Source of the DNA: Hyphomicrobiales bacterium
GTDB taxonomy: Bacteria > Pseudomonadota > Alphaproteobacteria > Rhizobiales > Devosiaceae
Length of the DNA: 5,592 nucleotides
Direction of reading: 5' to 3'
Assembly (NCBI GenBank): GCA_027082895.1
Contig: JALWTJ010000265.1
Span: 1 to 5,592 of the forward strand
Part shown: positions 1 to 5,592 of the stretch, piece after piece
Position numbering within the stretch: position 1 is the first letter of the stretch
How the letters are laid out: each line of letters starts with the position of its first letter
The notes under the pieces: model-generated
Database searches by the model: none
What the model was told of the DNA's origin: nothing
The model's input: only the letters and a program-made list of their open reading frames with translations
Position numbers and translations under genes: made by a program

Positions 1-451
1 GGAACAGGCCGGGACCGTGGGTGTGGACCGCGATCAGGTGGACATCGGAAAATTCGTCCATGGCGTATTTTTCCACATATTCCTGAAAGGCGCGGGATGT
101 CTGGGCGCCGGTGGTCACCATGAAGGGAGTTTCGAACACTTCGGACTTGGGAAAACGCCCCGGGGTGTATCCCAGTACCGTCCAGATGATGTCCACCACC
201 CCATCGCGGGCCTGATCGAACAGTTGCGGGGGCGCACCGCCCAGCTGCATGGACGGGTAAAGCTCGATCTTGAGCCTGCCCCCGGATGCCTCCTCGATCC
301 TTTGGGTCCAGGGGGCCAGCCCCTTGGCGGGAATGGTGGAAGTGGCGGGCAGAAAATGGTGCAGACGCAGGGTCACTTCCTGCGCCAGCGCACTGCCGGC
401 CATCATCAGCCCGGCAAAAAGAACAAGGAACTTGAAAAGAAACCGGAACAT
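1..451 (-). CDS. dctP: TRAP transporter periplasmic solute-binding protein DctP (5' part; gene runs off the left edge)
   Basis: This is the extracytoplasmic solute receptor of a TRAP transporter; it binds the solute in the periplasm and delivers it to the DctQ-DctM membrane complex. The first 150 codons are visible. A signal peptide has basic residues at R3 and K7, a hydrophobic core at about 8-19, and an ALA motif at 21-23 predicting cleavage before Q24. The mature protein begins with a beta strand (VTLRLHHF, 26-33), followed by SGGRLKIELYPSMQLGG (56-72), QLFDQARDGVVDIIW (76-90) and GYTPGRFP (94-101), all typical of the DctP fold (Pfam PF03480). The ATG at 451 is preceded by AGGAG with a 6-nt spacer, and no earlier start fits the signal peptide. 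The missing C-terminal half, normally about 170-200 residues, should include the conserved arginine that clamps a carboxylate. The solute therefore cannot be inferred. It is the last visible gene of the TRAP operon, 88 nt after dctM. Confidence 0.93.
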   Translation of the reverse strand, partial: MFRFLFKFLVLFAGLMMAGSALAQEVTLRLHHFLPATSTIPAKGLAPWTQRIEEASGGRLKIELYPSMQLGGAPPQLFDQARDGVVDIIWTVLGYTPGRFPKSEVFETPFMVTTGAQTSRAFQEYVEKYAMDEFSDVHLIAVHTHGPGLF

Positions 452-539
452 GGATGTCTCCTAGCGTGTGCCCGAAGGTAACCTGTTGCGCCTTGGCGCC
501 TCCCCCCGAGGCCGGGATGCGAGTCGTGTTGCGCCCATG
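452..539 (-). other. dctM-dctP intercistronic spacer with alternative small hairpins
   Basis: This 88-nt non-coding spacer separates dctM from dctP within an otherwise tight operon. Two mutually exclusive stem-loops can be drawn: GCCTC/GAGGC around five identical bases (498-512), and GCGCC/GGCGC around a 2-nt loop (488-499). The 9-mer TGTTGCGCC occurs twice on the plus strand, at 484-492 and 527-535. No T-run follows either stem in the transcribed direction, so this is not an intrinsic terminator. Such spacers often separate expression of the abundant binding protein from that of the membrane subunits, but that role is inferred here. Confidence 0.4.
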
Positions 540-1865
540 TTAAAACAGTATGCGCACCAGAAACAGGCTTAAAAAGGGAAAGGCCACCAGAATGACGATG
601 CGCACCAGATCCGAGAGCACGAAGGGCAGAACGCCCCGGTAGGTAGCGGAAAGAGGGGTGCCCGGGGACATCCTGTTGATAATGAACAGGTTCAGGCCCA
701 CGGGCGGGGTAATCAGCCCCACCTCCACCACCACCAGCACCAGAATGCCGAACCAGAGGGCAAATTCGGCAGGCGGCAACCCATAATCCAGCCGGGAAAC
801 GATGGGAAAGAAAATGGGCACGGTCAAAAGGATCATGGAAAGGGAATCCATGAGGGTGCCAAAGACCAGATAGAGAAGCAGGATGGCTCCCAGCACCAGA
901 AACGGGCTGAAGCCCTGCTCCACGATCCATGCGGCGGCGAACTGGGGCACCTGGGAGAGGGCGAGAAAGCCGTTGAAGACCGCTGCTCCCAGAATGATGA
1001 AAAAGATCATGGCGGTGGAAGAAGCGGTCTCCAGTACGGCCCGCGACAGGCCGGGAAGGGACAGCCCGCCGTTCATTGCAGCAATGACTGCAGTGCCCAT
1101 GGCGCCCACGGCCGCCCCTTCGGTGGGGGTGAAGAATCCGGTATAAATCCCCCCAACCACCAGCACGAACACGGCCAGCACCGGCCAGACCTGCCCAAGG
1201 GCCACAAGGCGTTCCCCAAACGATGCCCGCCCGCGCGAACGCCCGGCGGCATCAGGGTCAAGCCGCACGAAAAGGGCAATGGCCAGCATGTAGCCGAGGG
1301 CCGCCAACAGGCCCGGTACCAGGGCGGCAACAAACAGGCGGGCAATATTCTGTTCGGTCAGAACCGCATAAATCACCAGGATGACAGAGGGGGGAATGAG
1401 AATGCCAAGGGTGCCCCCTGCGGCCAGGGCGCCGGTGGCAAGGGAGGGGGAACAGCCGTGGCGGCGCAACTCGGGCAGGGTTACCTGCCCCATGGTTGCA
1501 GCGGTGGCAAGGGAAGAACCGCAAATGGCGCCGAACCCGGCGCAGGCCCCGACCGCCGCCATGGCCATGCCGCCGCGCCGGTGCCCCAGCCATTTCTCGG
1601 TGGCATGGAAAAGGGAGCGGGAAATTCCGCCCAGCGCTGCCAGCTGCCCCATAAGCAGGAACAGGGGAATGATGGACAGGGAATAGCCGGAAAAGGTGGA
1701 CCAGGTCAGATCCTTGAGTTGGGAGAGAACGGGGGAAAGGGTTCCGCGCACCAGCCAGTTTCCCGCCAGCCCCACCACCAGCATGGCCAGACCGATGGGG
1801 ATGCGCAGGAAAATCAGGACAACCAGAACGGGAAAGGCCGAAAGGCCGACAGCCAGCGCGCTCAC
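540..1865 (-). CDS. dctM: TRAP transporter large permease subunit DctM
   Basis: This is the large inner-membrane subunit of the TRAP transporter, which forms the ion-coupled transport path. With the GTG start at 1865 the protein has 441 residues, close to the usual length for the family. It is hydrophobic throughout. Family hallmarks in order are PLFLLMGQLA (67-76), FGAICGSSLATAATMG (111-126), GGTLGILIPPS (150-160), GGIYTGFFTPTEGAAVG (238-254), FGTLMDSLSM (335-344), TVPIFFP (348-354) and VGLITPPVGLNLF (382-394). The serine-rich and TPTE/TPP regions correspond to the sodium- and substrate-site hairpins described for this family. The frame stays open upstream to 2045, but those 60 extra residues are proline- and arginine-rich, unlike the family, and overlap dctQ. 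The GTG has an AGGAGG ribosome site 7 nt upstream and overlaps the dctQ stop as GTGA, which points to translational coupling. Confidence 0.95.
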   Translation of the reverse strand: MSALAVGLSAFPVLVVLIFLRIPIGLAMLVVGLAGNWLVRGTLSPVLSQLKDLTWSTFSGYSLSIIPLFLLMGQLAALGGISRSLFHATEKWLGHRRGGMAMAAVGACAGFGAICGSSLATAATMGQVTLPELRRHGCSPSLATGALAAGGTLGILIPPSVILVIYAVLTEQNIARLFVAALVPGLLAALGYMLAIALFVRLDPDAAGRSRGRASFGERLVALGQVWPVLAVFVLVVGGIYTGFFTPTEGAAVGAMGTAVIAAMNGGLSLPGLSRAVLETASSTAMIFFIILGAAVFNGFLALSQVPQFAAAWIVEQGFSPFLVLGAILLLYLVFGTLMDSLSMILLTVPIFFPIVSRLDYGLPPAEFALWFGILVLVVVEVGLITPPVGLNLFIINRMSPGTPLSATYRGVLPFVLSDLVRIVILVAFPFLSLFLVRILF

Positions 1866-2476
1866 GGGTTTTCCTCCTCCCTGTCCGCGCATTCCATCGC
1901 GGGGCTGCGCGCCCCCCCGTCCAGCATTGCGTGCAACCGGACGGGCGCGGGCCGGAACAGGGCGGCGCCACTGTCCAGGCTGGCCCACAGGGCAACAATG
2001 CTCCAGGCGCCAAGGCCGGGCAGGCAGATGGCATAGGCCCACCACAGGGGCATGCGCAAGAGGAAGGTGGTTTCCCCGTAGGACAGCTTGTCCAGCATGC
2101 CCGCTCCCAGACGCCAGGTGAGCAGAATGGCCATTGCCAGCATCAGGACATCCACCAGAAGATCTATCAGCCGGTTGATGAAGGGGGGAAAATGGTCGGA
2201 CAGGAGCGCAACACTGGCATGGCCCCTTTTCAGGTGTGCCCAGGGAAGGAAGGCACAGACCACGAAGGCCGTTCCCGCCTGCACCAGTTCGAATTCGCCC
2301 CTGAGGGGCCTGAGCCCGAAGGGAATGAGGGCCCGGCCCAGGATGCTGACCAAGGTAATCAGCGCCACCAGAAGAAGCGCACCTCCCCCCGCCCAGGCCA
2401 TGCCAAGGGCCAGCCTTTCAACGAACAGCGCCGGGCGGGAGGGCGCCGCTCCAACAGCCTCCTGCACCCCGTTCAC
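1862..2476 (-). CDS. dctQ: TRAP transporter small permease subunit DctQ
   Basis: This is the small inner-membrane subunit that pairs with DctM. The product has 204 residues from the GTG at 2476. Four hydrophobic segments lie at roughly 24-50, 67-82, 104-124 and 145-166. The conserved DctQ pattern is clear: GLRPLRGEFELVQ (54-66), FLPWAHLKRGHASV (76-89) with its basic loop, and LRMPLWWAYAICLPG (140-154). The C-terminal tail, from about 170 onward, is hydrophilic and somewhat long for the family. The start is uncertain. The GTG at 2476 lies 3 nt after the stop of the isomerase gene without a well-spaced ribosome site, so reinitiation after the upstream gene is likely. A second GTG is at 2467, and an internal ATG at residue 26 would cut into the first membrane segment. 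The stop TGA overlaps the dctM GTG by 4 nt. Confidence 0.92.
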   Translation of the reverse strand: MNGVQEAVGAAPSRPALFVERLALGMAWAGGGALLLVALITLVSILGRALIPFGLRPLRGEFELVQAGTAFVVCAFLPWAHLKRGHASVALLSDHFPPFINRLIDLLVDVLMLAMAILLTWRLGAGMLDKLSYGETTFLLRMPLWWAYAICLPGLGAWSIVALWASLDSGAALFRPAPVRLHAMLDGGARSPAMECADREEENP

Positions 2477-2479
2477 GCC

Positions 2480-3181
2480 CTACAGCCAGGTTTCATAATC
2501 CGCCACCAGCAGATGCAGGGGCGGTTCATCCTCGATGATGCCGGAAAAGCGGGCAATGCGCGGATCCTCGTAAAAATTGTCCGAATTGTCATCATTGACC
2601 GTGGAGACCTCGCCAATGAACACGTCCCCCCCCTCGCCCCAGAAGGCGTGCCAATGCTCGTTGGGCATCAGGGTCACGCTCTGGCCCGGCTCAAGACGCA
2701 GCTTGTGGCCGGGTTCGAATTCATTGCGCACCCCGTCCGTATAGACCACCGTCCCCTTGGAACGGTCGCACTTGCCGTCCGTGTCCCCGAACAGTTCGAT
2801 GACAAGGGTTGCCCCGCCCCGGTTGATGATGTCCTCTGCCTTCAGGGCATGCCGGTGCATGGGCGAATATTGATCCTTGCGCGAAACCATGGCCTTTTCC
2901 GCATAGAGCATGCCCCGTCCCCGGGCGAGATCGGACGGATTGCCATTGCGCACCGTGAACAGGAACAGACCCTCATTGTCGAAATCCCCAAGGCCGAAAT
3001 CGGTGATGTCCCAGCCCAGATTGTTGTCAATGATCATCCTGGCCTCATCCTTGCGCGCCCTGAATTCCTCGGGAGACCAATAGGCAAAGGGGGGAAGGCG
3101 AAAACCGAACGAGCGGATGAAGGCATCGCTTTCGCGCAGGATCTGGTTGATGCGGGAGCGGGTTATGGAAGGAGTGGTCAT
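2480..3181 (-). CDS. D-lyxose/sugar ketol-isomerase family cupin protein
   Basis: The product is a cytoplasmic single-domain cupin of 233 residues resembling the D-lyxose ketol-isomerase family (EC 5.3.1.15, COG3822), whose members interconvert D-lyxose and D-xylulose or D-mannose and D-fructose using a divalent metal. The family look is strong: FRLPPFAYWSPEEF (27-40), LGWDITDFGLGDF (55-67), LFTVRNG (74-80), PMHRHALKAEDIINRGG (107-123), and NEHWHAFWGEG (174-184). Likely metal ligands are H109 and H111, E116, and H178 (or H176). Length is near the roughly 227 residues of characterised relatives. Two ATG codons lie in tandem at 3184 and 3181; AAGGA is 6 nt from the second but only 3 nt from the first, so the second is preferred. 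It heads the TRAP operon, 3 nt before dctQ, suggesting it acts on the imported compound or a derivative. The exact substrate is not established, and no kinase or dehydrogenase partner is visible. Confidence 0.85.
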   Translation of the reverse strand: MTTPSITRSRINQILRESDAFIRSFGFRLPPFAYWSPEEFRARKDEARMIIDNNLGWDITDFGLGDFDNEGLFLFTVRNGNPSDLARGRGMLYAEKAMVSRKDQYSPMHRHALKAEDIINRGGATLVIELFGDTDGKCDRSKGTVVYTDGVRNEFEPGHKLRLEPGQSVTLMPNEHWHAFWGEGGDVFIGEVSTVNDDNSDNFYEDPRIARFSGIIEDEPPLHLLVADYETWL

Positions 3182-3187
3182 CATGTT

Positions 3188-3192
3188 TCCTT
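3188..3192 (-). promoter_or_regulatory. ribosome binding site choosing between tandem ATG starts
   Basis: AAGGA on the minus strand precedes the tandem ATG ATG of the isomerase gene. It is 6 nt from the second ATG (3181) and only 3 nt from the first (3184), so spacing favours the second as the initiation codon. The two choices differ by one methionine. Confidence 0.6.
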
Positions 3193-3229
3193 GATAGGGA
3201 ACGGAGCCTCCCTTGAGAGGAGTCAACGG

Positions 3230-3247
3230 CCGGAGCGCACGCGCCGG
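3230..3247. promoter_or_regulatory. 18-bp imperfect palindrome upstream of the isomerase/TRAP operon
   Basis: The sequence CCGGAGCGCACGCGCCGG matches its reverse complement at 14 of 18 positions, with outer CCGG arms. It ends about 49 nt upstream of the isomerase start. Dyads of this size are typical of operators for dimeric regulators, but GC-rich DNA produces them by chance and no regulator gene is in the window. Confidence 0.2.
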
Positions 3248-3255
3248 AAATGGGA

Positions 3256-3277
3256 CCCGGCGGGCGCGCCAACCGGG
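3256..3277. promoter_or_regulatory. 22-bp imperfect palindrome, candidate operator for the TRAP operon
   Basis: The arms CCCGG (3256-3260) and CCGGG (3273-3277) flank the perfect 8-mer palindrome GGCGCGCC (3263-3270), with a 2-nt mismatch on each side. Overall 18 of 22 positions are symmetric. It sits 75-96 nt upstream of the isomerase start and is not followed by a T-run on either strand, so an operator is a better reading than a terminator. A weak minus-strand -10-like hexamer, TAGACT (3292-3287), lies just upstream, which would place the dyad at about the start of transcription. No binding protein can be named. Confidence 0.3.
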
Positions 3278-3360
3278 AACAGGGCAAGTCTAGCCAAAAG
3301 TGGAACCAAGAAAAAGATCAAATCTCCCCTCTCCGGTCCGGCTTCGCGGGAAGGGAAGCG

Positions 3361-4773
3361 TCATGCACCGGACAGGGCGGCAAGAATGCGCACCCAGGAA
3401 CGGATTCCCTTGTGAAAGCTGGTCACATCATATTTTTCGTTGGGCGAGTGGATATTGTCGCTTTCCAGGGCAAATCCGGCCAGCAGGGAATCCATGCCCA
3501 GAATGGTCTTGAAATCCCCGACAACGGGAATGGAGCCACCACAACCGATCAGAACGGCCGGCGTCTCCCATTCCTCGGTCAGGGCCGCCCGCGCCTTTTT
3601 CAGCGCTTCGGATTGCAGGGGCAGGAAAACGGCCGGTGATGCGCCGTGGCTGACAAATTCCACCCGGCAGTCAGCAGGCAGATGGTCGGTAACATATTTT
3701 CGCAGCGCTTCACGGATGGCCAGCGGATCCTGATGGCCCACGAGGCGGAAGGATAGCTTGGCCGACGCGCGAGCGGGCAGAACGGTCTTGAATCCGTCCC
3801 CCTCATAGCCCCCCGAAATACCGTTGATCTCGCAGGTGGGGCGGGTCCAGATCAGTTGCAGGGCGGAAAAGCCACGTTCGCCGGCCGGGTATTTCAACCC
3901 CACCTCCCCGAGGAATTTTTCATCGCTCGCCCCCAGCTTCTCCCATTCCCGGATGACGTCGGCAGGCAGTTCGATCACCCCGTCATAAAATCCGGGCAAG
4001 GTAATTCGGCCATCCGCATCGCGCAGACCGGCCAGAATGCGCGTCAATACATGGATGGGATTTTGCGCCGCCCCCCCATAACCGCCGGAGTGCAGGTCAC
4101 GATCGGGACCAAAAATCGTGATTTCCTCGGCCAGAAGGCCACGCAGCATGGTGGTCAGGGCCGGGGTCTTTTCGTCCCACATGCCCGTGTCACAGACAAG
4201 GGCCATGTCAGTTTTCAGTTCATCGGCATTCTGCTTGAGAAACGGCACCAGGGAAGGGCTGCCGCTTTCCTCCTCCCCCTCGAACAGAATGGAAACGGAA
4301 AGGGGAAGCGCACCGGTCACTTCCCTGAAGGCGCGGCAGGCCTCGACAAAGGTCATCAACTGGCCCTTGTCGTCGGAGGCGCCCCGGGCGAAGATCCGTC
4401 TCGTGCCATCTTTCGCCGTTACGATTTCCGGTTCGAACGGGGGCCGGTCCCAAAGGTCCAGCGGGTCCACGGGCTGCACGTCATAATGACCATAGAACAG
4501 CACACGAGGCACAGGTTTCCGGGATTCGGCCTTTTCCTGATCGGAAAGTGGGGTGTGGGCCACCACCATGGGATGGCCGCTCGTGTCGCGCACCGATGCG
4601 TCAAATCCGATTTCCTGCAGGGCAGCGGCCAGCCAGTCGGCGGCCTTGCGGCACTCCCCGGAAAAGGCCGGATCGGTGGAAATGCTCTTGATCCGAAGCA
4701 GGTCGAACAGGCGGGAAATACTGTTGTCCAAGTCCTGATCAACCCTGGACAATACACGGCTCAATATGGTCAT
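3361..4773 (-). CDS. M20 family metallopeptidase (dipeptidase / ArgE-DapE-carboxypeptidase G2 type)
   Basis: The product is a cytoplasmic co-catalytic zinc hydrolase of 470 residues that cleaves dipeptides or N-acyl amino acids. The metal-site motifs of the M20 family are all present: GHYDVQPVDPLDLW (95-108) with H96 and D98; ARGASDDKGQ (129-138) with the bridging D134; FEGEEESGS (164-172) with E168 as probable general base and E169 as metal ligand; VCDTG (193-197) with D195; and NIHSPNEKYD (440-449) with H442. H228 in LHSGGYGG (227-234) belongs to the lid/dimerisation domain and matches the carnosinase-like (CNDP) branch. Length is typical of that branch and there is no signal peptide. The ATG at 4773 has a weak GGA 6 nt upstream. 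The gene lies 179 nt before the isomerase in the same direction and 58 nt from a divergent gene. Exact substrate and any link to the TRAP system are unknown. Confidence 0.93.
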   Translation of the reverse strand: MTILSRVLSRVDQDLDNSISRLFDLLRIKSISTDPAFSGECRKAADWLAAALQEIGFDASVRDTSGHPMVVAHTPLSDQEKAESRKPVPRVLFYGHYDVQPVDPLDLWDRPPFEPEIVTAKDGTRRIFARGASDDKGQLMTFVEACRAFREVTGALPLSVSILFEGEEESGSPSLVPFLKQNADELKTDMALVCDTGMWDEKTPALTTMLRGLLAEEITIFGPDRDLHSGGYGGAAQNPIHVLTRILAGLRDADGRITLPGFYDGVIELPADVIREWEKLGASDEKFLGEVGLKYPAGERGFSALQLIWTRPTCEINGISGGYEGDGFKTVLPARASAKLSFRLVGHQDPLAIREALRKYVTDHLPADCRVEFVSHGASPAVFLPLQSEALKKARAALTEEWETPAVLIGCGGSIPVVGDFKTILGMDSLLAGFALESDNIHSPNEKYDVTSFHKGIRSWVRILAALSGA

Positions 4774-4831
4774 GATTTTTCCGGATGGTGCTGAATGATG
4801 CTGTGCTCACTCAAGGTGCAAAAGAGCCGAA
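4774..4831. other. short divergent intergenic region
   Basis: Only 58 nt separate the start of the minus-strand M20 gene from the start of the plus-strand membrane protein, so promoters for both must fit here or extend into the opposite coding sequence. The weak ribosome sites at both ends are visible, GGA on the minus strand at 4782-4780 and AAGAG on the plus strand at 4822-4826. I see no convincing -35/-10 pair on either strand. Confidence 0.4.
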
Positions 4832-5592
4832 ATGTCAACTGTTCAGATCCATGGTGCCCCCTCTGCGTTCTGGCGGTTCCTTTTTCTGCTCTGGGCCGGT
4901 TTCGTGGCCTTTGCGGTGCCCGAGATCATTGCGGGGTCCAGCGGGGGATGGATATTCTCACCCCTGACCCTGCTGCTGACCATTCCGCTTTATGGCACCC
5001 ATTTTCTCCTGCTCGGTTATCTGGCCATCCGCTTCAAACGCACCAGCTGGCCGGGTCTTTATGTGCTGGGAATCGTTTTCGGCCTGTATGAAACGTGGAT
5101 CACGAAAGTGATCTGGTCGGGATATCCGGGAACGAGTGAATTTGCCATGGGATCCTATGGCGGCGCCCTTGGCCGATGGTTCGGCATTCACGAAACACTG
5201 GGGCTGATGCTGTTCTATCACGCCACCATGTCGTTTCTGGTGCCCCTGATCCTGCTGTCAGCCCTGTTTCCCGGTTTCGGGCACTATTTTCCTTCCGTTT
5301 CGAGCGTACTGGGCCCATCCCGCCCTGTCCGGTTCCTGCGGGGGGGACTGGCGGTGCTCGTTGGTATTGTCAGCGGCTTCAACATGCCCCAGCCCAGCCT
5401 TTACCTTGTCAGCTGGGTTCCTGCCCTTGTGATCGGTGGCGCCGGATATCTGCTCTTTGCACGAATCGGCATGGGCGACCCGGAAAGACAGGAGACGGGC
5501 GAACTGGCTTCTGCGGTGCCCGGACGCCGGACATTGGCGGTGCTGCTGATCCTTGTCGTGCTGATCTACGGGGTGACCTATCACGGGCTGTT
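4832..5592 (+). CDS. unrecognised multi-pass membrane protein (3' end beyond the window)
   Basis: I do not recognise this family. The first 253 codons are visible and remain open at the right edge. The ATG at 4832 is the first possible ATG after the in-frame stop at 4796, and AAGAG lies 5 nt before it. Hydrophobic, probably membrane-spanning segments lie at about 12-34, 42-66, 74-94, 123-146, 170-183, 188-211 and 233-250. There is no cleavable signal peptide. Polar or charged residues in or beside these segments stand out: E31, H57, E87 and K92 in LYETWITKV, H120-E121 in FGIHETLGLMLFYH, and H130. They could be metal or proton sites, but that is a guess. Two proline/glycine loops (145-168 and 213-231) separate the segments. 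Base composition is similar to neighbouring genes, so I see no sign of recent transfer. It is divergent from the M20 gene, which gives no clear functional hint. Confidence 0.85.
   Translation, partial: MSTVQIHGAPSAFWRFLFLLWAGFVAFAVPEIIAGSSGGWIFSPLTLLLTIPLYGTHFLLLGYLAIRFKRTSWPGLYVLGIVFGLYETWITKVIWSGYPGTSEFAMGSYGGALGRWFGIHETLGLMLFYHATMSFLVPLILLSALFPGFGHYFPSVSSVLGPSRPVRFLRGGLAVLVGIVSGFNMPQPSLYLVSWVPALVIGGAGYLLFARIGMGDPERQETGELASAVPGRRTLAVLLILVVLIYGVTYHGL

Noticed and set aside
1866..2045. N-terminal extension of DctM up to an upstream start at 2045
   Set aside because: The extra 60 residues are Pro/Arg/Gly-rich, overlap dctQ out of frame, and are not part of the DctM family. The GTG at 1865 has an ideal ribosome site.
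3182..3226. N-terminal extension of the isomerase to 3226
   Set aside because: The 15 added residues do not resemble the family N-terminus, and the strong AAGGA signal lies inside the extension in front of the ATG at 3181.
3282..3297. Sigma-54-like promoter on the minus strand (TGGC followed by TTGC)
   Set aside because: The GG and GC elements are 8 nt apart instead of the required 10, so the -24/-12 geometry fails.
3313..3325. Possible terminator after the M20 gene: AGAT/ATCT stem followed by Ts on the minus strand
   Set aside because: The stem is only 4 bp and AT-rich, too weak for intrinsic termination. A second stem nearer the stop (GCTTC/GAAGC) has no T-run after it.
1931..3415. 494-codon open frame on the plus strand
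   Set aside because: It lies antisense to dctQ, the isomerase and the end of the M20 gene, and its product is rich in Gly, Gln, Pro and Arg with no recognisable fold. The minus-strand products are clear family members, so this is a GC-driven shadow frame.
3856..4794. 312-codon open frame on the plus strand
   Set aside because: It is entirely antisense to the M20 gene, whose catalytic motifs are intact in the other strand; composition and lack of motifs mark it as a shadow.
4774..4831. Sigma-70 promoter with TTGCAC as -35 for the M20 gene
   Set aside because: At 17-nt spacing the -10 position reads TCATTC, which matches the consensus poorly.

Overview
The window is GC-rich, densely coding bacterial DNA. 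A tripartite TRAP transporter, an M20 dipeptidase-like enzyme, AGGAGG-type ribosome binding sites and GTG starts in coupled genes suggest a Pseudomonadota genome. Alphaproteobacteria is my best guess, judged from overall protein style rather than any marker gene.

Layout: five genes lie on the minus strand and one on the plus strand. Read in the minus direction, from right to left, they are: an M20-family dipeptidase/amidohydrolase (4773 to 3361); a 179-nt gap with two imperfect palindromes and a weak promoter-like stretch; a cupin of the D-lyxose isomerase family (3181 to 2480); the TRAP small membrane subunit DctQ (2476 to 1862); the TRAP large membrane subunit DctM (1865 to 540); an 88-nt spacer; and the TRAP periplasmic binding protein DctP (451 to beyond the left edge). 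To the right, divergent from the M20 gene across only 58 nt, an unrecognised multi-pass membrane protein starts at 4832 and runs off the right edge.

The isomerase gene and dctQ are 3 nt apart, and dctQ and dctM overlap by 4 nt (GTGA). With dctP in the same direction, these four genes look like one operon for secondary, ion-driven uptake of a small organic solute plus a cytoplasmic step on a sugar-like compound. The order isomerase-Q-M-P, with the binding protein last, is less common than P-Q-M. The transported solute cannot be named: the part of DctP that normally carries the ligand-binding arginine lies outside the window. The M20 enzyme may or may not be co-transcribed with the operon.

No RNA genes, CRISPR arrays, insertion sequences, attachment sites or clear intrinsic terminators were seen. 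I found no strong evidence of a new biological system. The points most worth a second look are the isomerase-TRAP link, the 22-bp palindrome upstream of it, and the unrecognised membrane protein.
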